From the NCBI RefSeq assembly GCF_022436675.1, contig NZ_JAKUJZ010000005.1, forward strand, positions 310,001 through 374,000: 64,000 nt of DNA, written 5' to 3'. A program made the position numbers and the translations under genes. This document shows positions 25,143 through 33,305 of this stretch, one piece after another (position 1 is the first letter of the stretch; each line of letters starts with the position of its first letter). Below the pieces are notes generated by a model, which saw nothing but the letters and a program-made list of their open reading frames with translations, was not told where the DNA came from and did not search any database. The stretch is from Rheinheimera hassiensis. Lineage in GTDB: Bacteria; Pseudomonadota; Gammaproteobacteria; Enterobacterales; Alteromonadaceae.

Positions 25143-26150
25143 ATGGATTCATTAACACAACTTGCATTGGGTGCAGCCGTTGCCGCCACGGTAATGGGCA
25201 AAACGCCGGGCTCACGGCTAAAAACCGTACTTACCGGTGCGGTGCTGGGCACTTTGCCTGATTTAGATGTGCTAATAGATTATGGTGATGTCGTTAGCAA
25301 CATGGTGTTGCACCGTACGGAAAGCCACGCGTTTTTATATCAGACACTGATATCCCCGATACTGGCCTGGCTGGCAGCAATGTTATGCCAGCAGCGGCAG
25401 TATTACTGGCGCTGGCTGCTGGCAACCTGGCTTATTCTGCTAACCCACACTGCAATAGATGCGATGACGGTGTATGGCACCCAGTTCGGTTTACCCTTTA
25501 CCAATACTCCTTTTGCGGTTGGCAGCATCTTTATTATTGATCCCCTGTATACCCTGCCACTGCTACTGGGGCTGGGGTATTACCTGCTGGGTGAAACACG
25601 CGGCCTCGCAGTAAATACCGCGGCATTGGCGGTTTCCAGTGCTTATATGTTGTGGTCTGTGGCAGCACAACAGCATGTCAGCAACGTTGCACAAAATAGC
25701 CTGCATCAGCAGCAGCTGGATTATCAACAGTTGCTGGTTACGCCAGCGCCGCTGACTACAGTATTGTGGCGCATTGTTGTCATAACTGAGCAAGGCTACG
25801 CAGAAGGGTTTTATTCATTATTCGACAGCACTACAGAGATTAGTTTTACGCATGTGGTACGGGATCACTCGCTTAAGCAACAATATGCCCGGCTTAGACC
25901 GGTGCAGCAATTACACTGGTTCAGCCGTGGCTTTTATACTGTGCAGCAACAAGGTGACACCTTGCTGCTTACCGATCTGCGGATGGGGCAGGAAGGCAGT
26001 TATGCCTTTGAGTTTATAGTTGACCCGAAAAACAGCGCCCCCGTGCAGCAGTTACCGATGCGCCGTGATACGGCAGTAGCGTTGCCGTGGCTGTGGCAAC
26101 GCATGTGGGGGCAACAGTTGCCCTCACCTTACTTACCACTTACCCAATAA
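25143..26150 (+). CDS. Membrane-bound metal-dependent hydrolase (YdjM/DUF457 family)
   Basis: 335-aa inner-membrane protein with metal-binding residues in three motifs: LGTLPDLDVLIDYGD (about 35-50), HRTESHAFLY (about 58-68) and LTHTAIDAMTVYGTQF (about 98-113). Four to six hydrophobic segments lie in the first 180 residues, followed by a soluble periplasmic-type tail. The family (COG1988) is of unknown substrate; E. coli YdjM is LexA-regulated. No LexA box is visible here. The end overlaps the next gene on the other strand by 11 bp. Confidence 0.82.
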   Translation: MDSLTQLALGAAVAATVMGKTPGSRLKTVLTGAVLGTLPDLDVLIDYGDVVSNMVLHRTESHAFLYQTLISPILAWLAAMLCQQRQYYWRWLLATWLILLTHTAIDAMTVYGTQFGLPFTNTPFAVGSIFIIDPLYTLPLLLGLGYYLLGETRGLAVNTAALAVSSAYMLWSVAAQQHVSNVAQNSLHQQQLDYQQLLVTPAPLTTVLWRIVVITEQGYAEGFYSLFDSTTEISFTHVVRDHSLKQQYARLRPVQQLHWFSRGFYTVQQQGDTLLLTDLRMGQEGSYAFEFIVDPKNSAPVQQLPMRRDTAVALPWLWQRMWGQQLPSPYLPLTQ

Positions 26151-26640
26151 TCTGATAACCAGACCAGTCGGGCCGCATTGGCTGGCTTTGCCCACTAGTG
26201 TGCAGGTGAATATATAAGCCCTGCAGCTGTTCCAGTGCAAAGCAGTCGTCCAGCTGCAGTAAATCATCTTTGTGCTGGCTGTCGGCATCGGTTAACAGTT
26301 GTTGTTTTGCTTTGGCCTTAGCTTCTGCTGCAGAAGCCGCAACGCAAAGCATAAAATCATGCTGCTCGGCAATTTTATCCGGGTAATAACCACCAAAGTT
26401 AACAAAATACAGTTTGTTGCTGCCGGGCTGTGGCTCGTTATGTAAGCTGACGCTGTAACCATCAATATGGTTAATTTGCATATAGCTATCTATATGCAGG
26501 CCTTTAACGGTGCCAAACCATTGCTGGCATAACAGGCTGTACGTGTCTTCGATACGTTGCGCTGCGACAAAACGCACATCATGTAATTCAATATTGGCCC
26601 CAGGCGCTGTACCGCCTATATACACCAAAAACAGCTGCAT
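26140..26640 (-). CDS. DUF1543 domain protein
   Basis: 166-aa soluble protein with two DUF1543-like units. The N-terminal part (MQLFLVYIGGTAPGANIELHDVRFV) is the most characteristic segment. The family has no assigned role. It is convergent with the YdjM-like gene, overlapping by 11 bp at the 3' ends. The start at 26640 follows GGAG. No strong link to neighbours. Confidence 0.8.
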   Translation of the reverse strand: MQLFLVYIGGTAPGANIELHDVRFVAAQRIEDTYSLLCQQWFGTVKGLHIDSYMQINHIDGYSVSLHNEPQPGSNKLYFVNFGGYYPDKIAEQHDFMLCVAASAAEAKAKAKQQLLTDADSQHKDDLLQLDDCFALEQLQGLYIHLHTSGQSQPMRPDWSGYQIIG

Positions 26641-26740
26641 TGTTTTCTCCGGTTATCATAAAAAACGCAGTATAACGGCACGCGGATATGGCTACCAGTG
26701 CAGCCGGTTTTTCAGATGAATAATGCTTAAAAACGCTATG

Positions 26741-28375
26741 TCAGCCAGACAGAATAGTGCGGTTACGGCCCGAACTTTTGGCGCGGTATAACGCCTGATC
26801 AGCTTTGTCGATAACTAAATCGGCATGCCCCAGCGTGGCAGCACAGATGCCAGCACTGAAACTACAGAAAAACCGCTGCTCAGCTGCGGTAAAAGGTAAG
26901 GCGGCAAACAACTCGCGAACCTGCTCTACCACGGTAAAAGCCCGCTGAACACTGCAATCAGGCAGCACCAGTAAAAACTCTTCACCACCATAACGCCCGA
27001 CCAGATCAGTTTTACGTAGTTGTTGTTTTAACAAGTTAGCTAAATTGGCTATGACCTGATCACCAACTAAATGGCCGTAGTTATCGTTAACCTTTTTAAA
27101 GTGATCAATGTCCAGCATTACCACACTGACTGGCTGGCTGCTGCGCACAGCGCGTAGCATCTCCAACGCCAGCCGCTCTTTAATATGGGCGTGCTGCAGC
27201 AAACCGGTAAGGCTATCGCGCGTCATAATATCAGCCAACTGCCTGGCCCGTTGCGCCCGGGCAAATACCGCAACCAGCAAGGCGGTATCTGTAATAGGTT
27301 TAGTAATAAAATCATCACCGGCTTTAATCAGCGCGGCAAGTTGCTGTTCGCCATCGGTTTCAGACGATAAATAGATAATCGGCACACCCAGCCAGGCTTG
27401 CTGCAACCGCACCAGTTGCGCCAGCTCCGGGCCAGAGCAAAATGGCATATTCACATCCAGTAAAATGACATCCGGGTGGAACTGCTTAAGAGATTCAAAA
27501 ATCAGTGCAGGCTCAGACAGTACCTCTACCAGTAAGCCGCCCTGGCGCAATACCAAGGCATAGTGCTCTGCCAGCAGTTGGTCGTCATCTACCAGCATTA
27601 CCCGAAACGGTTCACGCTCGTTGCGCGATAGTTGCTGCCTTAAGCGGGCCTCCAGCTCAGTAGAGTTCAGCGGTTTTACAAAATAGCCGATAGCACCTAC
27701 GCGTATAGCGTTCAAATAACTGCCAAAATCGCTGTGGTGGCTTAGCAGCAGCACCGGAATGGCTGAGCTTTGCTTCGCCTGTAAATCGGCGATTCTCTGC
27801 ATAGATTGCCCGGAGGGCTGGTGCATATCCAGATCAACAATGAGTACTTCGGGGGGCTTATTGGCAATCGCCTGCGTTATGTCATCCACACTACTAAAAT
27901 GACGGTAACCGTAGCCAAAAATATCCAGCATGGTGCTGATTTGCTCTGTTAAAGCAGGCTCATCGCATAACAGATAAACACCAGCCCGCTCTGCTGCTAC
28001 TACCTCTGCCGTTGCAGGTGCTGTAGGATAATCTGCCACTGCCGTTGGCAGCTTAAGCTGTTGTATACCATCAATCAGCTGCTGTTGTTCTGCCGCGGTA
28101 ACAGCAGCGCCAGGCAGCAGCCAGGGTTTTAGTTGCTGCTCAAACTGCCGGGCCTGTTCGCCCAGTTCTGGTAAACCAAAAGTACCGGCAGAGCCTGCCA
28201 GAGTATGCAGTTTGACAGATAAATCTTCTACCTGGGCATGCCAGGCAACGTCAGACAACTGATATAGCAACATCGCGCCTTGCTGTAACTGCGGCAGCTC
28301 TTGTACCAGCCGCATCACATAGGTATGGCGCAACTGTGCAAGCTGCTGATCTAAATCTGTTTTTGACTCTGTCAT
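26741..28375 (-). CDS. HPt-REC-REC-GGDEF diguanylate cyclase
   Basis: 544-aa soluble signalling protein. HPt domain at about 1-107 with phosphoacceptor H57 (LHTLAGSAG); first receiver at about 130-250 (Asp in VLIVDLDMHQPSG); second receiver at about 255-375 (Asp in VILLDVNMPFCSG); GGDEF domain at about 385-540 with GGEEF catalytic motif. An RxxD inhibitory site (RKTD) lies five residues before GGEEF, so product feedback is expected. Makes cyclic di-GMP. Having its own HPt with two receivers makes it a possible end point of a phosphorelay. Divergent from a GAF histidine kinase, the likely phosphate donor. Confidence 0.92.
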   Translation of the reverse strand: MTESKTDLDQQLAQLRHTYVMRLVQELPQLQQGAMLLYQLSDVAWHAQVEDLSVKLHTLAGSAGTFGLPELGEQARQFEQQLKPWLLPGAAVTAAEQQQLIDGIQQLKLPTAVADYPTAPATAEVVAAERAGVYLLCDEPALTEQISTMLDIFGYGYRHFSSVDDITQAIANKPPEVLIVDLDMHQPSGQSMQRIADLQAKQSSAIPVLLLSHHSDFGSYLNAIRVGAIGYFVKPLNSTELEARLRQQLSRNEREPFRVMLVDDDQLLAEHYALVLRQGGLLVEVLSEPALIFESLKQFHPDVILLDVNMPFCSGPELAQLVRLQQAWLGVPIIYLSSETDGEQQLAALIKAGDDFITKPITDTALLVAVFARAQRARQLADIMTRDSLTGLLQHAHIKERLALEMLRAVRSSQPVSVVMLDIDHFKKVNDNYGHLVGDQVIANLANLLKQQLRKTDLVGRYGGEEFLLVLPDCSVQRAFTVVEQVRELFAALPFTAAEQRFFCSFSAGICAATLGHADLVIDKADQALYRAKSSGRNRTILSG

Positions 28376-28582
28376 ACTACCCTGGTAACTGCGCTGCTCA
28401 TAAGTTTAATGCTGGCGTCGATACGAACCTGCGCCCGGCACTGCCCAGGCTGCTACAACATCAAGTTAATGAAAAATCTGCTGTAAATTTAGCGCATAAC
28501 CGTTAAAGATGCTATACATTGGTGCTAAGGCATAACTGGTTGACGTACCGTCCGAAGCCGATACGGAGAGCTCTGCGTAGTA

Positions 28583-29962
28583 ATGCAAATTGAACTGCAG
28601 CATATTCTGGCCCAAATCAGCCGTAATCCAAATATCGACAAAGGCGATTTATCCGCAGCTAACAGCTTAGTCTTAGAGGCCATTACTCAAGGGCTTGCTG
28701 TTGATCGCGCCAGTGTCTGGCTATTATCTGACGATCATCAACGAATGCACTGCGCTTATCAGCTCGATGGTAAGCAGCACAGCACCCCTGATCTTACGTT
28801 AAGCCGGCAAGACTTTCCCAGCTATTTTGATGCATTAGACGATGAGCGTAATATTGTTGCTGCGGATGCACATCATCACCCGCAAACTGCTGAATTTTCA
28901 GATATCTACCTGTCACCTTCTGGTATTTGCTCTATGCTGGATACGCCAATCCGCCATCATGGCGTTATGGTGGGTATTATCTGTATTGAGCACCGCCAGA
29001 TTAAACAATGGCAAACAGACGAAATTGTGTTTGCCGGTTTTCTGGCCGATATTTATGGCCGGGCATTAAGTGCATCGGAACGCATGCGTTATCAGTGCGA
29101 GTTAGAGCAGCTAAACAGTGGCTTAGAGCAAATTATCAGCCAGCGTACACAAGAACTGACCCAGTCACTGGAACAACTGCAGCAAACCCAGCACAGATTA
29201 ATTGAAATAGAAAAAATGGCCAGCCTCGGCCGTTTAGTGGCCGGTATCGCCCATGAGATTAACACCCCTCTGGGCGTTGCGGTTACTGCTATCAGCCATG
29301 CCGAAGTAACACTACTGGAACTGGAAAAGCTGTTTCTGGCAGGCCAGCTTACCCGGCAAAAATTTGGCCAGAGTGGCGCTGCAATTAAGCACAGTATTGC
29401 CATGGTGCAGGCAAACCTGCATCGCACTGTTGATCTGGTAAACAGCTTTAAACAAACCGCCGCGGCAAACCCGGATCAGCAGGCAGAATGGTTGATATTA
29501 AGCGAGTTTATTCCCAAAGTGCTGTGTAGTGTGGAGTCACTATTAAAGCAGCATCAGGTGAGTGTGCAGTTAGAGCTGCCTGCAACGTTAAAAATTCAGA
29601 GCTTTGCCAGCCCGCTAACCACCATTCTGACCCGGCTTATAGAGAATGCCTGCCAGCACGCCTTTGATAAACAACCATCACGCCAGATTGTGATCCGTGC
29701 CAGCCAAACCCCTTACAACTGGCAGCTGGAAATAGCCGATAATGGCCGCGGTATGAATGCCGACGAATTGGCCCGCGCCTTTGAGCCATTTTTTACTACA
29801 CGTCGCAGTAAGGGCGCCAAAGGCCTGGGCATGACGCTGGTGTTTAATCTGGTTACTCATCTGCTGCAGGGTGATGTTAGCCTGCACAATACTGATACAG
29901 GCTGTGTAGTAACCCTGCGCTGCCCGCTGAACCTCAGTACTACAACTGAGTTTGCTACCTGA
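28583..29962 (+). CDS. Soluble GAF-domain sensor histidine kinase
   Basis: 459-aa cytoplasmic kinase with no membrane segment. A GAF domain is at about 25-165, a coiled coil with QQTQHRLIEIEKMASLG follows, then the DHp domain (H in AGIAHEINTPLGV, about 224) and an HATPase region with ENACQHAF (N box), IADNGRGM (G1), and KGLGMTLVFN (G2). Being soluble it senses an intracellular ligand or a protein. It has no receiver of its own, and the cyclase encoded on the opposite strand has two, so the pair probably form one signalling route from a shared 207-bp promoter region. Confidence 0.9.
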   Translation: MQIELQHILAQISRNPNIDKGDLSAANSLVLEAITQGLAVDRASVWLLSDDHQRMHCAYQLDGKQHSTPDLTLSRQDFPSYFDALDDERNIVAADAHHHPQTAEFSDIYLSPSGICSMLDTPIRHHGVMVGIICIEHRQIKQWQTDEIVFAGFLADIYGRALSASERMRYQCELEQLNSGLEQIISQRTQELTQSLEQLQQTQHRLIEIEKMASLGRLVAGIAHEINTPLGVAVTAISHAEVTLLELEKLFLAGQLTRQKFGQSGAAIKHSIAMVQANLHRTVDLVNSFKQTAAANPDQQAEWLILSEFIPKVLCSVESLLKQHQVSVQLELPATLKIQSFASPLTTILTRLIENACQHAFDKQPSRQIVIRASQTPYNWQLEIADNGRGMNADELARAFEPFFTTRRSKGAKGLGMTLVFNLVTHLLQGDVSLHNTDTGCVVTLRCPLNLSTTTEFAT

Positions 29963-29992
29963 AAGCCACACCCTGGCGCTACTACCTGAGCA

Positions 29993-31249
29993 TTACAACC
30001 TGATTGTCAGGCCATCGGCCAGCGCTTTGCGGTAAGCCAACACACCCGGTATCGTTGCCAGCACGGCAGATAACAGCAAAATAGCCCCAGCCCAGTATAA
30101 GCTGGTCAGTTTGACAACTTGCAGGCTGATAAATAAACCAAAATCAGCGGCCAGTTTGTCCTGCAACAGATAAAGGCTGATAAACAGCAAGGCTGCGGCA
30201 GATAACATCGATAGCAGGGTTACCAGTAATACCTCAAGCTGAATAAGCACAAACAAATACCACGGGTGCGCCCCGGCTGCTCGCAAAATGGCCATTTCGC
30301 GTTGCCGCTCTTTCATTGATGCCAGCAAGGTAGTGATCATCCCCACCAGTGCCGCCAGCAGCACCAGTAAACTTATCAGCAACAACAGGTTTTCTACCAT
30401 ACCCAGCATTTGCCAAAGCTCTGCCAATGCGACACCCGGCAATATGGCAGTTAGTGGCTCATTTTTAAATTCGTTAATCTGCCGTTGCAGCGTAAAGGTT
30501 GCCATGCGTGACTTTAGCCCCACCATAAAGGCAGTGATAGATTTGGGTGTTAAATCCTGCGCCAGCGTCTGCTCACTGGTTAGCTGTCTGCCGGGTATGG
30601 GTGCGCCCTGCTGCCAGTCCAGATGAATAGCTTCTATTGCTTGCAGGCTGACATGCACAGTTTGATCTACCGGTGTACCGGTGCGCGCCAGAATACCCAC
30701 TACAGTGAAAGGTTTGTCTTTATGCTGGCTGAAACTTACCGCGCCGACACCATGCGACAGTTCAATTTGTTCGTTTAGTTTATAGCCCAGCTTTTGTGCT
30801 ACCTCAGCACCAAGTACAGTGTCAAACACCTGCTCAAATGCTTTACCCTGCGCCAGCACCAGCGGTTGGCTGTTGGCATAGCGGTAATGGCTGAAGTAAT
30901 CGGTATTGGTGCCCATTACCCGGTAACCACGGTGCGAATCGCCCAGTGAGATCGGAATGGCCCAGTCTATTTGCGGGTGTTTGATAATACGCTGATAACT
31001 GGGCCAGCTGATATTGGCGGTAGCGTTACCAATACGAAATACTGAATACAATAGCAGGTTAAGCTGGCCAGAGCGGGCCCCTACAATAAGATCTGTACCC
31101 GATACGGTGCTGGTAAAACTGTTTTTTGCCTCGGTGCGCAAGTGATCAATGCCCAGCAGCAAAGCGATACTAATGGTTAGTGATAACCAAGTCATCAGCA
31201 CTGTACCGCGCCGGTTCCATAAACTTAACCGGGCTAATTTCATCAGCAT
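29993..31249 (-). CDS. ABC transporter permease, FtsX/MacB-like (zrg-type locus)
   Basis: 418-aa permease. One N-terminal membrane segment (about 18-35), a large periplasmic MacB-like core domain (about 40-275), then three closely spaced segments at about 280-410. This is the FtsX/MacB topology, used for lipoprotein, peptide or macrolide transport or mechanical signalling. It overlaps the ATPase end by a few bases (ATGCTGATG), so it is translationally coupled. Related permeases accompany ZrgA in Vibrio zinc uptake loci; the substrate here is inferred only from that context. Confidence 0.85.
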   Translation of the reverse strand: MLMKLARLSLWNRRGTVLMTWLSLTISIALLLGIDHLRTEAKNSFTSTVSGTDLIVGARSGQLNLLLYSVFRIGNATANISWPSYQRIIKHPQIDWAIPISLGDSHRGYRVMGTNTDYFSHYRYANSQPLVLAQGKAFEQVFDTVLGAEVAQKLGYKLNEQIELSHGVGAVSFSQHKDKPFTVVGILARTGTPVDQTVHVSLQAIEAIHLDWQQGAPIPGRQLTSEQTLAQDLTPKSITAFMVGLKSRMATFTLQRQINEFKNEPLTAILPGVALAELWQMLGMVENLLLLISLLVLLAALVGMITTLLASMKERQREMAILRAAGAHPWYLFVLIQLEVLLVTLLSMLSAAALLFISLYLLQDKLAADFGLFISLQVVKLTSLYWAGAILLLSAVLATIPGVLAYRKALADGLTIRL

Positions 31250-31953
31250 GGCTGTACTCCTTTAACTAACTGCTGCATATCCAGCTGATAATGAAAATAC
31301 TGCGTCAGGCTTTGATCATGGCTGACAAAAATCACTGTGCAGCCGTTGGCATCGGCTTCGGCCAGCATTACCCGCATAAACGCATCACGGTTATCGCTAT
31401 CCAGCGCTGACGTGGGCTCATCGGCAATCAGTAAGGTAGGTTTGGGTAGCAAAGCACGGGCAATGGCCACCCGTTGTTGCTGGCCAACACTGAGGTTAGT
31501 AGCCGGTTTATGCCATAAATCCTGTTGTAACCCCAGGCGCTGCAATAGCGTTTTTGCCCGGCTTACCGAGTCGGTTTTATTCTGGCCGGCAAAGTGGCTG
31601 CTAAGCAGCGCGTTGTCCAGCACCGACAAGTAAGGAATAAGATTAAGCTGCTGAAATACTACACCAATATGTTTTGCCCGCAGGCTGTCACGCGCACTGC
31701 TGGATAATTGATGCAGCGGCTGGCCATTGACATACAGCTCACCACTGACCGGGCGGGTAATACCACAGAGTAAATTTAATAAGGTTGTTTTGCCGCTGCC
31801 CGAAGCACCACGAACAAATAAATGCTGGCCACAGTGTAAAGTCAGCTCAGGCAGGTGTAATTGCCAGCCACCACTTTGGTAATAAAACTGCAGCTGTTTG
31901 AGATCAATAGCGGGAATTTTCGGCTTGTCGGTCACAGGAGCCCTCAGTGTCAT
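31243..31953 (-). CDS. ABC transporter ATP-binding protein (zrg-type locus)
   Basis: 236-aa ATPase of the MacB/LolD type. Walker A is GASGSGKTT, the signature LSVGQQQRVAIARAL, Walker B LLIADEPTSALD, and the H-loop VSHDQSL are present. The ATG at 31953 is preferred to longer in-frame readings because they would overlap the divergent DUF3299 gene. It shares an operon with the permease downstream. Its promoter lies in the 53 bp to the DUF3299 start. Confidence 0.88.
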   Translation of the reverse strand: MTLRAPVTDKPKIPAIDLKQLQFYYQSGGWQLHLPELTLHCGQHLFVRGASGSGKTTLLNLLCGITRPVSGELYVNGQPLHQLSSSARDSLRAKHIGVVFQQLNLIPYLSVLDNALLSSHFAGQNKTDSVSRAKTLLQRLGLQQDLWHKPATNLSVGQQQRVAIARALLPKPTLLIADEPTSALDSDNRDAFMRVMLAEADANGCTVIFVSHDQSLTQYFHYQLDMQQLVKGVQPC

Positions 31954-32006
31954 GTTATGATATCGGCGTTTTTTGTCATTATGCCAACTTAGGGGGGCGA
32001 GCTCCA

Positions 32007-32552
32007 ATGCTACGGACGTTATCTGTTGCGTTATATCTGACACTGGTCGCATGTTTTGCTGCCGGGCTCAGTGCAAGTGAAGTCAAAACCATTGAATGGA
32101 CTGACTTAATGCCGGAAGAAGATTTAAAGCTGCTAGAGCAAATGCCTGAAGTGCAGCATGATTATAACCAGCCATCACCATTTGACGATGACTATCAGGG
32201 TGATGATCCAGCCGCGCAGCAATGGCAACAAATTCTTAAATCAGCAAAGGTACGCTCTGAGTTTAACAATACCAAAGTGCGGGTACCCGGCTTTATTGTG
32301 CCACTGGAGTTTGACAGTGCCCAAAACGTGACCAGCTTCTTTTTAGTGCCTTACTTTGGCGCCTGTATTCACGTACCGCCACCGCCGCCGAACCAGATTA
32401 TCTATGTGACCGGGGCGAAAGATTTAAAAGCCGATATGATTTATTCACCCTTTTGGATCAGCGGCACCTTAACCACCGAAACCATGACCCACGATTTGGG
32501 CCAGGCGGCTTACAGCCTAAAAGTGGATAAAGTAGAAGAATACACCTACTAA
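32007..32552 (+). CDS. DUF3299 periplasmic protein (zrg-associated)
   Basis: 181-aa protein with a signal peptide (about 1-23). The DUF3299 domain covers most of the rest, with VRVPGFIVPLEFD and FFLVPYFGACIHVPPPPPNQIIYV, which are the conserved strands and a proline-rich turn. Members are encoded beside MacB-type ABC genes and ZrgA in Vibrio and other gammaproteobacteria and are thought to support zinc use. A strong GGGGGGCGAG precedes the ATG. Unlike the usual one-strand operon it is inverted relative to the ABC genes, 53 bp from the ATPase start. Confidence 0.86.
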   Translation: MLRTLSVALYLTLVACFAAGLSASEVKTIEWTDLMPEEDLKLLEQMPEVQHDYNQPSPFDDDYQGDDPAAQQWQQILKSAKVRSEFNNTKVRVPGFIVPLEFDSAQNVTSFFLVPYFGACIHVPPPPPNQIIYVTGAKDLKADMIYSPFWISGTLTTETMTHDLGQAAYSLKVDKVEEYTY

Positions 32553-32556
32553 AAAA

Positions 32557-32576
32557 ACGGCAGCTCAGGCTGCCGT
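32557..32576. terminator. Hairpin between DUF3299 and zrgA genes
   Basis: ACGGCAGC-TCAG-GCTGCCGT is a perfect 8-bp stem with an A tract before it and T-rich sequence after it, between convergent genes. It probably ends both transcripts. Confidence 0.75.
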
Positions 32577-32589
32577 TATCATTTTATCG

Positions 32590-33177
32590 TTACTGAAAAC
32601 GTACTGTACTGCTACTAAGTGCAGCCTGTGATGCACCTTGCTGGCCATTGATAATCCACTGAATATCCATATGCTCCAGTGCAGGCAACAGCTCGAAAAT
32701 ACGCAATTGCAATTCATTTAACCGCGCCGGACGCTGGCATAATAGCTGATAGTTGGCGTAAAAATCAGCATGGCCTTCATTTGCCTGTAGTTCAGTCAAA
32801 TCAGTACTGGCCTCTGCCATAGCCAGCTCGCAGTTGGCATCATTGTTAAAGCTGAACCATTCACCCTGATTAAACACCTCAATAGCAGCGGCGACTTCCT
32901 GCTTTTGCTCAGCCGTGCTGGGTTTATGCTCAAAGCCTACTATGCTTTGCGCTGCTGATTGAAATGCCAGTTGCATTTCGTTGCCTTCCAGCACCAGTGT
33001 TAACACCGCATGGCCATGCACATGAGCACCCAGCGCGACCACGTCGTCGTCATGTTCATGTTTGTGTTCAGCATGATCGTGTTTATGTTCGGCAGCACTC
33101 TGCTCTTGCGCTACTGCAGGTGTATTTAACGCCATTAAGCTACAAACAAGCAGGCTGGCGACTAAAGAGAGCTTCAT
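32590..33177 (-). CDS. zrgA: ZrgA-type (DUF2796) histidine-rich zinc-binding periplasmic protein
   Basis: 195-aa periplasmic protein with a signal peptide (about 1-23) and a His/Glu/Asp-rich segment (HKHDHAEHKHEHDDD, about 31-46), followed by the DUF2796 domain with LGAHVHGHAVLTLVLEGNEM. ZrgA in Vibrio cholerae is part of the zinc-regulated zrgABCDE system, and the histidine stretch fits zinc binding. Encoded on the minus strand, convergent with DUF3299 and with its own upstream region, which holds a candidate Zur box. The nearby ABC genes complete the set. Confidence 0.9.
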   Translation of the reverse strand: MKLSLVASLLVCSLMALNTPAVAQEQSAAEHKHDHAEHKHEHDDDVVALGAHVHGHAVLTLVLEGNEMQLAFQSAAQSIVGFEHKPSTAEQKQEVAAAIEVFNQGEWFSFNNDANCELAMAEASTDLTELQANEGHADFYANYQLLCQRPARLNELQLRIFELLPALEHMDIQWIINGQQGASQAALSSSTVRFQ

Positions 33178-33205
33178 AGCATGGTTCCTGTATTAATTTA
33201 AGTTA

Positions 33206-33220
33206 TGTGACAATATAACA
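33206..33220 (-). promoter_or_regulatory. Candidate Zur box upstream of zrgA
   Basis: On the minus strand TGTTATATTGTCACA matches TGTTATAWTATAACA at 13 of 15 positions, with a perfect left half. It lies about 30 bp before the zrgA start. A longer inverted repeat TTATGT-N9-ACATAA spans 33203-33223. The function (zinc-dependent repression) is inferred from the family. Confidence 0.6.
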
Positions 33221-33305
33221 TAAAGAACTTTCTGTACACCAGACGATGATCTTGCCAGCCGGGCACAGCGTAAAGGCACTATTGTTGTCGTAATATAGCC
33301 CGGTT

